Positions 8,137 to 16,583 of a DNA stretch of 64,000 nt are shown here, in pieces; position 1 is the stretch's first letter, and each line of letters opens with the position of its first letter. Source of the stretch: M269 sp964640795 (lineage in GTDB: Bacteria; Pseudomonadota; Gammaproteobacteria; Enterobacterales; Alteromonadaceae). The stretch is taken from assembly GCA_964640795.1 (NCBI GenBank), contig CAZXIN010000015.1, forward strand, positions 1-64,000. Reading direction: 5' to 3'. The notes under the pieces are model-generated. The model saw only the letters and a program-made list of their open reading frames with translations. It was not told the origin of the DNA and searched no databases. Both the position numbers and the translations under genes were made by a program.

Positions 8137-9476
8137 AACAACAAGAATCACATATTGCAAAAGTTTTACTTGTTGATGATGACGCTAGCTTACTGCGTTT
8201 ATTGACACTAAGGTTAGAAGGCGAGGGTTACTTAGTAACCACTTGTGAATCAGCTAAGGAAGCCCTTAAGCTGTTTAATAGTCAGAGCTTTGATCTCGTG
8301 CTCAGTGATTTGCGAATGCCAGGTCTTGATGGTTTAGCCTTTTTCGATGAAATAATGGTACTCGACCAAACTATCCCTGTCATTCTAATGACTGCACATG
8401 GCACTATCGAAGATGCGGTAGAAGCCACTCAAAGAGGGGTTGCAGGCTTTATTACCAAGCCTATAGAGCATGACGAGTTGAGGGCTGTACTGAGTAAACA
8501 TTTAAGCTCTGGACGCGCTAACCTGTCAGACGAGTGGAGAGAAGCCCTCATTACTCAATCAACACATATGGAACAGTTGCTTGAGCAGGCTTATCGCGTA
8601 GCACAAAGGCATGTCAGTGTATTAATTAGTGGTGAAAGTGGTACTGGTAAGGAGTTGTTGGCTAAGGCAATTCATAAAGCAAGTGATAGATCCGAAAAAC
8701 CTTTTGTTGCTATTAACTGTGGTGCTTTACCTGAGAACTTATTGGAATCTGAATTATTCGGGCATGCCAAAGGTGCATTTACAGGTGCGATTAGTGAGCA
8801 TGTTGGGCTTTTTAGAGAAGCTGATGGCGGCACACTATTTCTGGATGAAATTGGCGATATGCCAATCGCACTTCAAGTTAAGTTACTTCGAGTATTACAA
8901 GAGCAACAAGTACGTCCAGTAGGTAGTAACAAGCAAATTGATATTAATGTACGAATCATTTCTGCAACTCATAAGAATTTGCGAGACGAAATGGAAGAGG
9001 GCAATTTCCGTGAAGATTTGTTCTACCGACTCAATGTCGTTAACCTCAGTTTGCCTAGTTTGCATGAACGTGCGGAAGATATTCCACTCATCGCCAAACA
9101 CCTGTTGAAACAAAGTGCAGAGAAACACCAACTCAATATCACCAGATTTTCAGATGACGCATTGCAGAAATTGGTAACCGCCAAGTGGCCTGGAAATGTT
9201 AGACAGCTCGTCAATGTTATTGAGCAGTGTGTTGCACTAACTCAAACTCCCGTTATTTCTGAACACCTTGTTAAGCAAGCTTTGTTTGAAACCGAACATG
9301 CATGGCCTACCTTGGCCGAAGCTAAGGATGCTTTTGAACAGCGTTATCTGATTAAGCTACTTAAGATGACAGAAGGCAATGTGACGAGGGCAGCTGAGCT
9401 TGCCGCAAGGAATCGCACTGATATGCATAAGTTGCTGAAGAAACATAATCTAACGGCGACTGATTTCCGATCTTAG
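8133..9476 (+). CDS. glrR: Sigma-54-dependent response regulator GlrR/QseF
   Basis: This 447-residue regulator has an N-terminal receiver domain with phosphoacceptor Asp59 (LVLSDLRMPG) and a central AAA+ domain with Walker A (GESGTGKE), an intact GAFTGA loop that contacts sigma-54, and Walker B (TLFLDEIGDM). The C-terminus is a Fis-type helix-turn-helix (NVTRAAELAARNRTDMHKLL). The ATG overlaps the qseG stop (ATGA). It should activate sigma-54 promoters after phosphorylation by GlrK; in enterobacteria targets include glmY and rpoE. No clear target site with GG-N10-GC was found nearby. Confidence 0.92.
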   Translation: MKQQESHIAKVLLVDDDASLLRLLTLRLEGEGYLVTTCESAKEALKLFNSQSFDLVLSDLRMPGLDGLAFFDEIMVLDQTIPVILMTAHGTIEDAVEATQRGVAGFITKPIEHDELRAVLSKHLSSGRANLSDEWREALITQSTHMEQLLEQAYRVAQRHVSVLISGESGTGKELLAKAIHKASDRSEKPFVAINCGALPENLLESELFGHAKGAFTGAISEHVGLFREADGGTLFLDEIGDMPIALQVKLLRVLQEQQVRPVGSNKQIDINVRIISATHKNLRDEMEEGNFREDLFYRLNVVNLSLPSLHERAEDIPLIAKHLLKQSAEKHQLNITRFSDDALQKLVTAKWPGNVRQLVNVIEQCVALTQTPVISEHLVKQALFETEHAWPTLAEAKDAFEQRYLIKLLKMTEGNVTRAAELAARNRTDMHKLLKKHNLTATDFRS

Positions 9477-9576
9477 CGACACGCGCTAAGATACCGAATC
9501 AAGACTTGACGCTATACAAAGTGTAATTTTGATGAAATTGCACGCCACGCCTAGTGCATATAGGTAATACCGTATG

Positions 9577-9582
9577 TATAAT
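9577..9582 (+). promoter_or_regulatory. Possible aspS -10 element
   Basis: A perfect TATAAT lies 78 bp upstream of the aspS start in a 184-bp gap. No good -35 hexamer sits at 16-18 bp spacing, so this is a weak call. Confidence 0.35.
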
Positions 9583-9660
9583 ACGCGCCCTAATTTACTC
9601 TCATAATTCTATTTTAGTCTTGGCTAAAATAGAATTAGTAACGTGCCAAAGGTAGGTTTC

Positions 9661-11430
9661 ATGCGCACTGATTATTGCGGCAACATTAATGCATCATTTG
9701 TAGGTCAAGAAGTTACACTCTGTGGTTGGGTTAACAAAAGACGTGATCTCGGTGGTGTTATTTTCATCGACCTTCGTGATCGCGAAGGTATTGTGCAAGT
9801 CGTTTATGATCCTGATGAAAAAGACTTATTTGAATTAGCCAATAGTTTGCGTAATGAATTCTGTGTTCAAATTTCAGGCTTGGTTCGTGCACGCCCGGAA
9901 GGGCAGGTTAATGCTGACATGTCGACTGGTGAGATCGAAATACTTGGTCGCCAACTAACTATCCTTAACAAATCAGCTCCACTGCCGCTTGATTTTAATC
10001 AAGACAATTCTGAAGAGCAGCGCCTCAAGTATCGTTACATTGATCTACGTAGGCCAATCATGAGTGATAGGCTTAAATTCAGAGCCAAAGTGACAAGTGC
10101 TGTTCGTAACAGTCTTGAATCTCAAGGCTTTCTAGATATTGAAACTCCTATGTTGACTAAAGCAACACCAGAAGGTGCCCGCGATTACCTTGTTCCTAGT
10201 CGGACGCATAAAGGACGTTTCTTTGCTTTACCTCAATCACCTCAACTATTTAAGCAGTTGTTAATGATGTCGGGTATGGATCGTTACTATCAAATTGTTA
10301 AATGTTTCCGTGACGAAGATTTGCGAGCTGATCGACAGCCGGAGTTTACTCAGATCGATTTGGAAACGACATTCTTAGATGCTGACGGTGTCATGAGCAT
10401 TACAGAGACCATGATTCGACAAGTATTTAATGATTTACTTAATGTAGAACTAGGTGATTTTCCTCGAATGACCTACGCAGAAGCAATGCGACGCTACGGT
10501 AGTGACAAGCCAGATTTACGAAATCCACTTGAGCTGACGGATGTTGCTGATTTAGTTAAAGATGTTGAGTTTAAGGTCTTTTCTGGCCCTGCTAATGATG
10601 AGAAAGGCCGCGTCGCTGTCATTAAAATTCCAGGTGGCGCAAAACTGTCGCGTAAACAAATTGATGACTACGGAAAGTACGTGGGAATCTATGGGGCAAA
10701 AGGCTTAGCTTGGCTTAAGGTTAATGATAGTGATGCCGGTATGGATGGATTGCAATCACCTATCTTGAAATTCTTAAATGAAGACGTTGCCGCTTCACTA
10801 CTTGAACGCACTGGCGCTGCGAGTGGTGATATTTTGTTATTTGGTGCAGACAGTGCAACAGTCGTGTCAGAAGCTATGGGAGCTCTTCGTCTGAAACTCG
10901 GCGAGGACCTAGAGTTACTTCAGGGACAATGGAAGCCTTTATGGGTTGTTGATTTCCCTATGTTTGAAGAGGTTGATGGACAATTTCATGCACTACACCA
11001 CCCATTCACTTCGCCAAGAGGTTTAACACCAGAACAATTGACAGAAAACCCTGCTGAGGCTATTTCTGATGCCTATGACATGGTGCTAAATGGTGTTGAA
11101 TTGGGGGGAGGTTCTGTTCGTATTCATGATCAGAAAATGCAGTCAACAGTATTCGATATCTTAGGTATTGATGAACAAGAAGCACAAAGTAAATTTGGTT
11201 TCTTACTTGATGCATTGCAGTATGGCGCTCCACCTCACGCAGGTTTAGCATTTGGTTTAGATCGTATTGTGATGTTAATGACAGGTGCTACCTCAATTAG
11301 AGACGTTATGGCTTTCCCAAAAACAACGACAGCAGCTTGCCCATTAACCAATGCCCCTGGTATTGCAAACGAACAACAACTGACCGAATTGTCTATCGCT
11401 ACTATCATCGAAGAAGAAGAAGCCGAGTAG
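9661..11430 (+). CDS. aspS: Aspartyl-tRNA synthetase
   Basis: This 589-residue class II synthetase charges tRNA-Asp. It has an N-terminal OB-fold anticodon-binding domain (TLCGWVNKRRDLGGVIFIDLR), motif 2 (FRDEDLRADRQPEF), the bacterial insertion domain and motif 3 (GLAFGLDRIVML). The ATG at 9661 is chosen because known AspRS proteins begin MRT-YCG and an AAAGGTAGG ribosome-binding site lies just upstream; a GTG at 9643 would add six unlikely residues. It is followed after one base by nudB, an order conserved in gammaproteobacteria. Confidence 0.97.
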   Translation: MRTDYCGNINASFVGQEVTLCGWVNKRRDLGGVIFIDLRDREGIVQVVYDPDEKDLFELANSLRNEFCVQISGLVRARPEGQVNADMSTGEIEILGRQLTILNKSAPLPLDFNQDNSEEQRLKYRYIDLRRPIMSDRLKFRAKVTSAVRNSLESQGFLDIETPMLTKATPEGARDYLVPSRTHKGRFFALPQSPQLFKQLLMMSGMDRYYQIVKCFRDEDLRADRQPEFTQIDLETTFLDADGVMSITETMIRQVFNDLLNVELGDFPRMTYAEAMRRYGSDKPDLRNPLELTDVADLVKDVEFKVFSGPANDEKGRVAVIKIPGGAKLSRKQIDDYGKYVGIYGAKGLAWLKVNDSDAGMDGLQSPILKFLNEDVAASLLERTGAASGDILLFGADSATVVSEAMGALRLKLGEDLELLQGQWKPLWVVDFPMFEEVDGQFHALHHPFTSPRGLTPEQLTENPAEAISDAYDMVLNGVELGGGSVRIHDQKMQSTVFDILGIDEQEAQSKFGFLLDALQYGAPPHAGLAFGLDRIVMLMTGATSIRDVMAFPKTTTAACPLTNAPGIANEQQLTELSIATIIEEEEAE

Positions 11431-11431
11431 C

Positions 11432-11902
11432 TTGGCTCACAAGCGCCCGGAATCTGTGTTGGTTTTGATTCATGATCAAAACCAACACGTTCTGTTATTA
11501 CAACGGGATGACGATAGCACTTTTTGGCAGTCTGTGACTGGCACAATGGAAGGCGACGAATCGCCCGTAGAAACAGCAATAAGAGAAGTTTTGGAAGAAA
11601 CTGGTATTGATGTGATTGCCGAAGGCTATCAATTGATTGATTGTCGCTATACCAATCAATATCAGATAAGGTCTCAATGGCTCGACCGATACCCACCCGA
11701 TACCGTTTACAATACTGAGTATTGCTTTGTGCTTGAAGTGAAGAGAACAGATAATATAAAACTCACAGAACATTTGTCTTTTGCGTGGCACACCAAGAAG
11801 GATGCGATTAAGATAGCTTGGTCGAAAAGCAATAAAGATGCGATAGAAAAGTTTATAGAACCAGTATTACCGCTATCAATATCTCAAGATTCATATCATT
11901 GA
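11432..11902 (+). CDS. nudB: Dihydroneopterin triphosphate diphosphatase (Nudix)
   Basis: This 156-residue Nudix hydrolase removes pyrophosphate from dihydroneopterin triphosphate in folate synthesis. The Nudix box is complete (GTMEGDESPVETAIREVLEE, followed by TG). The flanking FWQSVTG and the Y-N-T-E-Y segment are as in NudB. It starts at a TTG one base after the aspS stop, which matches the family N-terminus (KRPESVLVLI); no ATG fits. It is likely co-transcribed with aspS. The yebC gene often found next in enterobacteria is absent here. Confidence 0.88.
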   Translation: MAHKRPESVLVLIHDQNQHVLLLQRDDDSTFWQSVTGTMEGDESPVETAIREVLEETGIDVIAEGYQLIDCRYTNQYQIRSQWLDRYPPDTVYNTEYCFVLEVKRTDNIKLTEHLSFAWHTKKDAIKIAWSKSNKDAIEKFIEPVLPLSISQDSYH

Positions 11903-11945
11903 AAGCGTATTTCGTAGAATGAAATCTCACACAGGTTGATATCAT

Positions 11946-12464
11946 ATGGTTATTCTAGGAATAGATCCAGGTTCACGCCTTACTGGTTATGGTGTCATAA
12001 AGAAAGTCGGTGCAAAAGTGGAGTACATTGCGAGTGGATGTATTCGACTGTCGGTTACGAGTATTCCAGAGCGCCTACAGCAAATTCACAGTGGTGTGAG
12101 TCAAATTATCAGTCAATATCACCCAGATGAGTTTGCCATCGAACAAGTATTTATGGCTAAAAATCCTGATTCGGCTTTGAAACTAGGGCAGGCGAGAGGG
12201 GCTGCAATTGTTGCTGCAACTAACCAGCAGCTGCCTGTTGCAGAATATTCAGCTCGGCAAATAAAGCAATCTGTTGTTGGTAAAGGGGCAGCAGACAAAC
12301 ATCAAGTCCAACATATGGTTTGCCAATTATTGTCACTGACAAAAAGTCCACAAGCTGACGCAGCTGACGCTTTAGCCGTAGCATTGTGCCACCTGCATAC
12401 TAGCCAGAGTTTATTAAAGATGTCTGGGCAAGCATCAAAAACGGTAAGACGGCGATTACGCTAA
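11946..12464 (+). CDS. ruvC: Crossover junction endodeoxyribonuclease RuvC
   Basis: This 172-residue resolvase cuts Holliday junctions after RuvAB branch migration. It begins with the RNase H-like motif ILGIDPGSRLTGYG containing the first catalytic Asp. Further active-site residues lie in FAIEQVFMAKNPDSALKLG and the C-terminal DAADALAVALCH. The length is normal. The ATG at 11946 follows an AGGTTGAT sequence. It precedes ruvA by 27 bp. Confidence 0.96.
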   Translation: MVILGIDPGSRLTGYGVIKKVGAKVEYIASGCIRLSVTSIPERLQQIHSGVSQIISQYHPDEFAIEQVFMAKNPDSALKLGQARGAAIVAATNQQLPVAEYSARQIKQSVVGKGAADKHQVQHMVCQLLSLTKSPQADAADALAVALCHLHTSQSLLKMSGQASKTVRRRLR

Positions 12465-12491
12465 CACACTCATTGATGAGAAGGATATAAC

Positions 12492-13118
12492 ATGATAGGT
12501 CGAATTCGAGGTACATTAATTGAGAAGTTGCCTCCAGATGTATTGATTGAATCTGCCGGCGTTGGCTATGAAATTCAAATGCCAATGACGAGCTTTTATC
12601 AATTACCAGAAGTTGGAGAAGAGGCAACAGTTGTTACTCACTTTGTCGTTCGAGAAGACGCTCAATTACTGTTTGGTTTTGCTAATAAAACAGAGCGTTC
12701 GCTATTTCGTGAGCTGATTAAAGCTAATGGTGTGGGGCCTAAGCTTGCATTAACCATTATGTCGGGTATGTCAGCATCTCAGTTTATTCATTGCGTTAGC
12801 ATTGAAGATGTCACAGCTTTAGTTAAATTGCCGGGTGTCGGGAAAAAAACGGCAGAAAGACTTGTTGTTGAGATGAAAGATAGGCTGCAAAAGCTTAGTG
12901 TCAGCGCAGATGGTAATCAAGGAGAAGCTCTTACATCAGTTACAAGTGAAGAAACACCTTTACTCATGCCGCAAAGCAGTGCGAAAGATGAAGCACTAAG
13001 TGCATTACTTGCGCTAGGCTACAAATCATCTCAAGCTAATTTGGTCATGAATAAACTGAAGGCAGAGGGTAAAAGTAGCGAAGAACTTATTCGCGAAGCG
13101 CTAAAAGCAATGGGTTAA
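12492..13118 (+). CDS. ruvA: Holliday junction branch migration protein RuvA
   Basis: This 208-residue protein binds four-way junctions as a tetramer and recruits RuvB. Domain I (MIGRIRGTLIEK), the tandem helix-hairpin-helix domain (LIKANGVGPKLAL and LVKLPGVGKKTAERL) and the C-terminal RuvB-binding domain III (DEALSALLALGYK) are all present. An AAGGA ribosome-binding site precedes the ATG. Unlike in E. coli, it follows ruvC closely and is separated from ruvB by 158 bp. Confidence 0.96.
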   Translation: MIGRIRGTLIEKLPPDVLIESAGVGYEIQMPMTSFYQLPEVGEEATVVTHFVVREDAQLLFGFANKTERSLFRELIKANGVGPKLALTIMSGMSASQFIHCVSIEDVTALVKLPGVGKKTAERLVVEMKDRLQKLSVSADGNQGEALTSVTSEETPLLMPQSSAKDEALSALLALGYKSSQANLVMNKLKAEGKSSEELIREALKAMG

Positions 13119-13223
13119 TGTCTGCTGAACTTTGGCATTTAAATGAACTCATCCAAGCTATGTTTGTTTGCTATTCGTTGCAAAAGTATACCGCAAAGAT
13201 AAACAGACCTTAGTAGCATTAAC

Positions 13224-13243
13224 TACTGATTATATATACACTG
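13224..13243. promoter_or_regulatory. Candidate degenerate LexA box upstream of ruvB
   Basis: TACTGATTATATATACACTG matches the gammaproteobacterial LexA palindrome (CTG-N10-CAG with an AT-rich centre) at 16 of 20 positions of the consensus form, but one half-site ends CAC instead of CAG. It lies 33 bp before the ruvB start, a usual place for a LexA operator. ruvAB is SOS-controlled in E. coli. A perfect box exists at imuA in this window for comparison. Confidence 0.4.
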
Positions 13244-13276
13244 CTTTATGTTAAAAAGAGCATACTGAGATAGAGA

Positions 13277-14284
13277 ATGATAGAAGCTGATAGATTAGTT
13301 ACAGCGACAGAAGCCGTTGATGATGAATCAATTGATAGAGCTATTCGCCCCAAGTTATTAGCAGATTACACAGGGCAAGATCATGTTTGTTCTCAAATGG
13401 AAATTTTTATCGAAGCTGCCCGTATGCGGGACGATGCACTTGATCATTTACTTATCTTCGGTCCTCCAGGTCTTGGAAAGACGACATTAGCCAATATTGT
13501 TGCGAACGAGATGGGCGTCAATATTAAAACAACATCAGGCCCAGTATTAGAAAAAGCGGGTGATCTAGCTGCTTTGCTAACCAATCTCGATACAAATGAT
13601 GTCCTGTTTATTGATGAAATACATCGTTTAAGCCCTGTTGTTGAAGAAATCCTATATCCAGCAATGGAGGATTATCAGTTGGATATTATGATTGGCGAAG
13701 GCCCTGCTGCGCGATCGATTAAGCTGGACTTGCCACCATTTACATTGATCGGGGCTACGACGCGTGCGGGTTCACTGACATCGCCTTTACGTGATCGCTT
13801 CGGTATCGTTCAGCGACTTGAGTTCTACAACATTAAAGATTTAACACAAATTGTTTCACGCTCAGCTCGTTATTTAAACATGAAAGTTGATGATGAAGGC
13901 GCTATTGAGGTGGCTAGACGTTCTCGTGGAACACCGAGAATATCCAATCGTTTATTGCGACGTGTGCGTGATTATGCGCAGATTAAAGCGAACGGCCACG
14001 TAACGACAGAGGTTGCCAGTGCTGCGCTAGACATGTTAGATGTTGATAAGCAAGGTTTAGATTATATGGATCGTAAGTTATTGACATCTATTATTGAGAA
14101 ATTTATGGGGGGGCCTGTAGGTCTAGATAACTTAGCTGCTGCTATCGGTGAAGAGAAAGAAACAATTGAAGATGTTATTGAACCCTTCCTTATTCAACAA
14201 GGCTTTTTGCAGCGAACGCCTAGAGGCCGTATTGCGACACAAAATGCCTATCTCCACTTCGGCTTTGATTACACTCCCGATTAA
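13277..14284 (+). CDS. ruvB: Holliday junction branch migration ATPase RuvB
   Basis: This 335-residue AAA+ motor drives branch migration with RuvA. It shows Walker A (FGPPGLGKTTLA), Walker B (VLFIDEIHRL), sensor 1 (LIGATTRAG), the arginine finger region (SPLRDRFGI) and a C-terminal winged-helix domain (GFLQRTPRGRIAT). It has its own 158-bp upstream gap, with a LexA-like site, so it may be transcribed separately from ruvCA. Confidence 0.97.
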   Translation: MIEADRLVTATEAVDDESIDRAIRPKLLADYTGQDHVCSQMEIFIEAARMRDDALDHLLIFGPPGLGKTTLANIVANEMGVNIKTTSGPVLEKAGDLAALLTNLDTNDVLFIDEIHRLSPVVEEILYPAMEDYQLDIMIGEGPAARSIKLDLPPFTLIGATTRAGSLTSPLRDRFGIVQRLEFYNIKDLTQIVSRSARYLNMKVDDEGAIEVARRSRGTPRISNRLLRRVRDYAQIKANGHVTTEVASAALDMLDVDKQGLDYMDRKLLTSIIEKFMGGPVGLDNLAAAIGEEKETIEDVIEPFLIQQGFLQRTPRGRIATQNAYLHFGFDYTPD

Positions 14285-14323
14285 TTCAAAAATTATTGCT
14301 GTTAAACCTATCGAATTTAAGTC

Positions 14324-14346
14324 AAAAAAAACCCGCTAAAAGCGGG
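14324..14346 (-). terminator. Strong minus-strand rho-independent terminator
   Basis: CCCGCT (14332-14337), AAA and AGCGGG (14341-14346) form a perfect hairpin. On the minus strand it is followed by eight T residues (A run at 14324-14331), a textbook terminator. On the plus strand no T run follows, so it is a poor ruvB terminator. There is no minus-strand protein gene to its right, which suggests a short minus-strand RNA ending here. Confidence 0.7.
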
Positions 14347-15058
14347 CTATAAACAAGTATAAATGTATAGGAATAAATCCAGGAATCAAATTTGCCATAA
14401 ATGAAAAATTTGTGTTTTTGAGAAGTTCGTAGGTATTACTGCGCTCAACTCTTCAAACATGACGTTATTTTATAGATGTCATTAAATACTACAATTGAAT
14501 TAAATTAGCCTTTCGCATTAATTTTTCTAATCTTAATTTTGTGTTGCCAATCTTTTGAGAGATCGTTTTAGTTGATGGTATGTTACTTGTGTCTCTCATT
14601 TGAAACAGTAAAGTAAATGGTCGATACATTAACTTTCATTGTTCAGGATGTTTTCCAATAGCTGTCGTTTAGCTTTGTGGTTGATTAAATTAACTTTTTA
14701 CGACGAGTAGGGTGCTTTGTTTACTGCCTGCTATAAAAATGCATGGTGTATCCAAATCAGCATATAACGAGCTTTGTTAAGTTTTTATGAAAAACACATG
14801 ATTTTAACATTAATTTAACTTATTTGATTTCTTTGTGTTTGAGGCTGCAATAACGGAATTAAATAAATTAAGATAAAGAGCTTAATTTTTGAAAAGTGTT
14901 TGAATTTGCTAGATAGGATAGTGTTTTTGTCTCCTTCTGATAGTTTGAGCTTTGTTTGTGGCCAGTCGATTGAAAGTATCAGATAACTATGATGCTTGGA
15001 GCAACACAAAGCCTTAAAAGTGTGGTATTTTAATGTCTCTAATAATAAGAGAAATTCA
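14347..15058. other. AT-rich intergenic region between ruvB and ybgC
   Basis: This 0.7-kb stretch has no convincing protein gene. On the minus strand a TTGTAG (14494-14489) and TAAAAT (14472-14467) pair, with a 16-bp spacer, could drive an RNA of about 140 nt ending at the terminator at 14324. The region must also contain the ybgC-tol promoter, which I could not pin down. Confidence 0.4.
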
Positions 15059-15466
15059 ATGGCTTTGGTTCACTCACATCCTATTCGCGTTTACTATGAG
15101 GATACTGACGCAGGTGGGATTGTTTATTATGCAAATTACCTCAAGTTTTTTGAAAGGGCACGAACGGAGTGGCTTCGTCAGCTTGGCTTTTCTCAATCAA
15201 AATTTTTGGAACATTCTTTGGGTTTTGTCGTCAAACGAGTTGAAATGGATAATGTTGCACCGGCTAAGTTCGATCAACAACTTGAAGTGCAGACTGAAAT
15301 TCATGACGTTAAACGTGTTAGTTTGCTGTTTCGGCAGAAAATTGTAGACGAGAAACAAAAAACATTGGTTAATGCTTTAGTCAGAGTTGCTTGCGTTGAC
15401 CTCATTAAAATGAAGCCCATTGCTATCCCGCAGGCAGTTATAGAGGAAATATCTGGTGTCATCTGA
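15059..15466 (+). CDS. ybgC: Acyl-CoA thioesterase YbgC (Tol-Pal associated)
   Basis: This 135-residue hot-dog-fold thioesterase has the 4-HBT signature RVYYEDTDAGGIVYYANYL with the catalytic Asp, followed by FERARTEWLR. The family hydrolyses short-chain acyl-CoA or acyl-ACP thioesters and is linked to phospholipid metabolism. The ATG at 15059 gives the standard family N-terminus; an upstream in-frame extension to 14996 has no homologous counterpart. It is the first gene of the tol-pal operon, and its last codons overlap the tolQ start by 11 bp. Confidence 0.93.
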   Translation: MALVHSHPIRVYYEDTDAGGIVYYANYLKFFERARTEWLRQLGFSQSKFLEHSLGFVVKRVEMDNVAPAKFDQQLEVQTEIHDVKRVSLLFRQKIVDEKQKTLVNALVRVACVDLIKMKPIAIPQAVIEEISGVI

Positions 15467-16157
15467 GTTATCATTTTTTGATCTCTTCCTAGAAGCGAGT
15501 TTATTAGTACAGCTTGTTATGTTGTTGCTTTTGGTTACCTCAATGGTGTCATGGGCTTTCATTTTTCAGCGTGGTAAAGCACTGAATCAAGCACAAGTAG
15601 ATCTAAAGAAATTTGAAGATAAGTTCTGGTCAGGAGCTGATTTGAATAAACTTTATCAAGAGTTGTCGGCTCGACAATCCTTGTCGGGATTGGCCAGCTT
15701 ATTTACTTCTGGCTTTAAAGAGTTTGTAAGGCTTCGAAAATCGGCACATTCCTCGTCTGAATCTATTATGGAAGGTTCATCTAGAGCAATGCGAGTATCT
15801 TTGTCTCGAGAGATTGACGAACTTGAACGTCATTTGCCATTTCTCGCGACGACAGGTTCTATCAGTCCTTATATTGGTCTATTTGGTACTGTATGGGGGA
15901 TCATGAATTCTTTTATTGCTCTCGGTCAGGTTCAACAAGCAACACTGGCCATGGTAGCTCCGGGGATTGCTGAAGCTCTGATTGCAACCGCTATGGGCTT
16001 ATTCGCAGCAATTCCTGCTTATGTTGCTTACAATCGTTTTATATCGCAAGTAGAAAAATTGGAGAACAGCTACGGTAATTTTATGGAAGAGTTTTCGAGT
16101 ATTTTACATCGACAAACGCTTGTTTCTTCTGAATCTCGCTCACAACAGGTGGGTTAG
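15456..16157 (+). CDS. tolQ: Tol-Pal proton channel subunit TolQ
   Basis: This 233-residue inner-membrane protein has three transmembrane helices: one near residues 16-36 and two in the C-terminal half (PYIGLFGTVWGIMNSF and IAEALIATAMGLFAAIPAYVAYN). With TolR it forms the proton-driven stator that energises TolA. The GTG at 15456 lies inside the end of ybgC and has GAGGA 8 nt upstream, so translation is coupled. The length and motifs fit the ExbB/MotA/TolQ family. Confidence 0.96.
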   Translation: MSSELSFFDLFLEASLLVQLVMLLLLVTSMVSWAFIFQRGKALNQAQVDLKKFEDKFWSGADLNKLYQELSARQSLSGLASLFTSGFKEFVRLRKSAHSSSESIMEGSSRAMRVSLSREIDELERHLPFLATTGSISPYIGLFGTVWGIMNSFIALGQVQQATLAMVAPGIAEALIATAMGLFAAIPAYVAYNRFISQVEKLENSYGNFMEEFSSILHRQTLVSSESRSQQVG

Positions 16158-16159
16158 TT

Positions 16160-16582
16160 TTGTACGTTCGTAAAAGACGCAAAAAGGTATCAGAACTTAA
16201 CGTTGTACCCTACATAGACGTTATGTTGGTGTTATTGATAATTTTCATGGTAACAGCCCCTTTGGTAACGCAAGGCGTTAATGTTGATTTACCTAAAGCA
16301 GAAGCAGAAGCATTGGACGAAGATTCGAAACCTCCTTTGGTAGCTTCTGTTGATGTTCAGGGACAGTACTTTATTAATGTTGGTGATACGCAAGATGAAC
16401 CTTTATCTGCTGTCGATCTGGCGACATTAGTTGCAGCGCATTTGAAGGTAGAGCCGGAAACCCCTGTTGTTGTGAAAGGAGATGGCGCTGTTCCATACGA
16501 CAATGTTGTTCAATTAATGGTTCTTTTGCAACGGGCTGGTGTACCTAGCGTTGGCTTAATGACAGCGCCGCCAGAGCAGTAA
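16160..16582 (+). CDS. tolR: Tol-Pal stator subunit TolR
   Basis: This 140-residue protein has one transmembrane helix near residues 14-36 carrying the key proton-binding Asp (VVPYIDVMLVLLIIFMVTAP) and a periplasmic ExbD/TolR domain ending YDNVVQLMVLLQRAGVPSVGLM. It starts at TTG two bases after tolQ, with AGGTGGG upstream. It partners TolQ to use the proton motive force for outer-membrane constriction at division. Confidence 0.95.
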   Translation: MYVRKRRKKVSELNVVPYIDVMLVLLIIFMVTAPLVTQGVNVDLPKAEAEALDEDSKPPLVASVDVQGQYFINVGDTQDEPLSAVDLATLVAAHLKVEPETPVVVKGDGAVPYDNVVQLMVLLQRAGVPSVGLMTAPPEQ

Positions 16583-16583
16583 A

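Noticed and set aside
11946..14284. Classic LexA box upstream of ruvC or ruvA
   Set aside because: No CTG-N10-CAG element was found in the short gaps before ruvC or ruvA; only the degenerate site before ruvB was kept.
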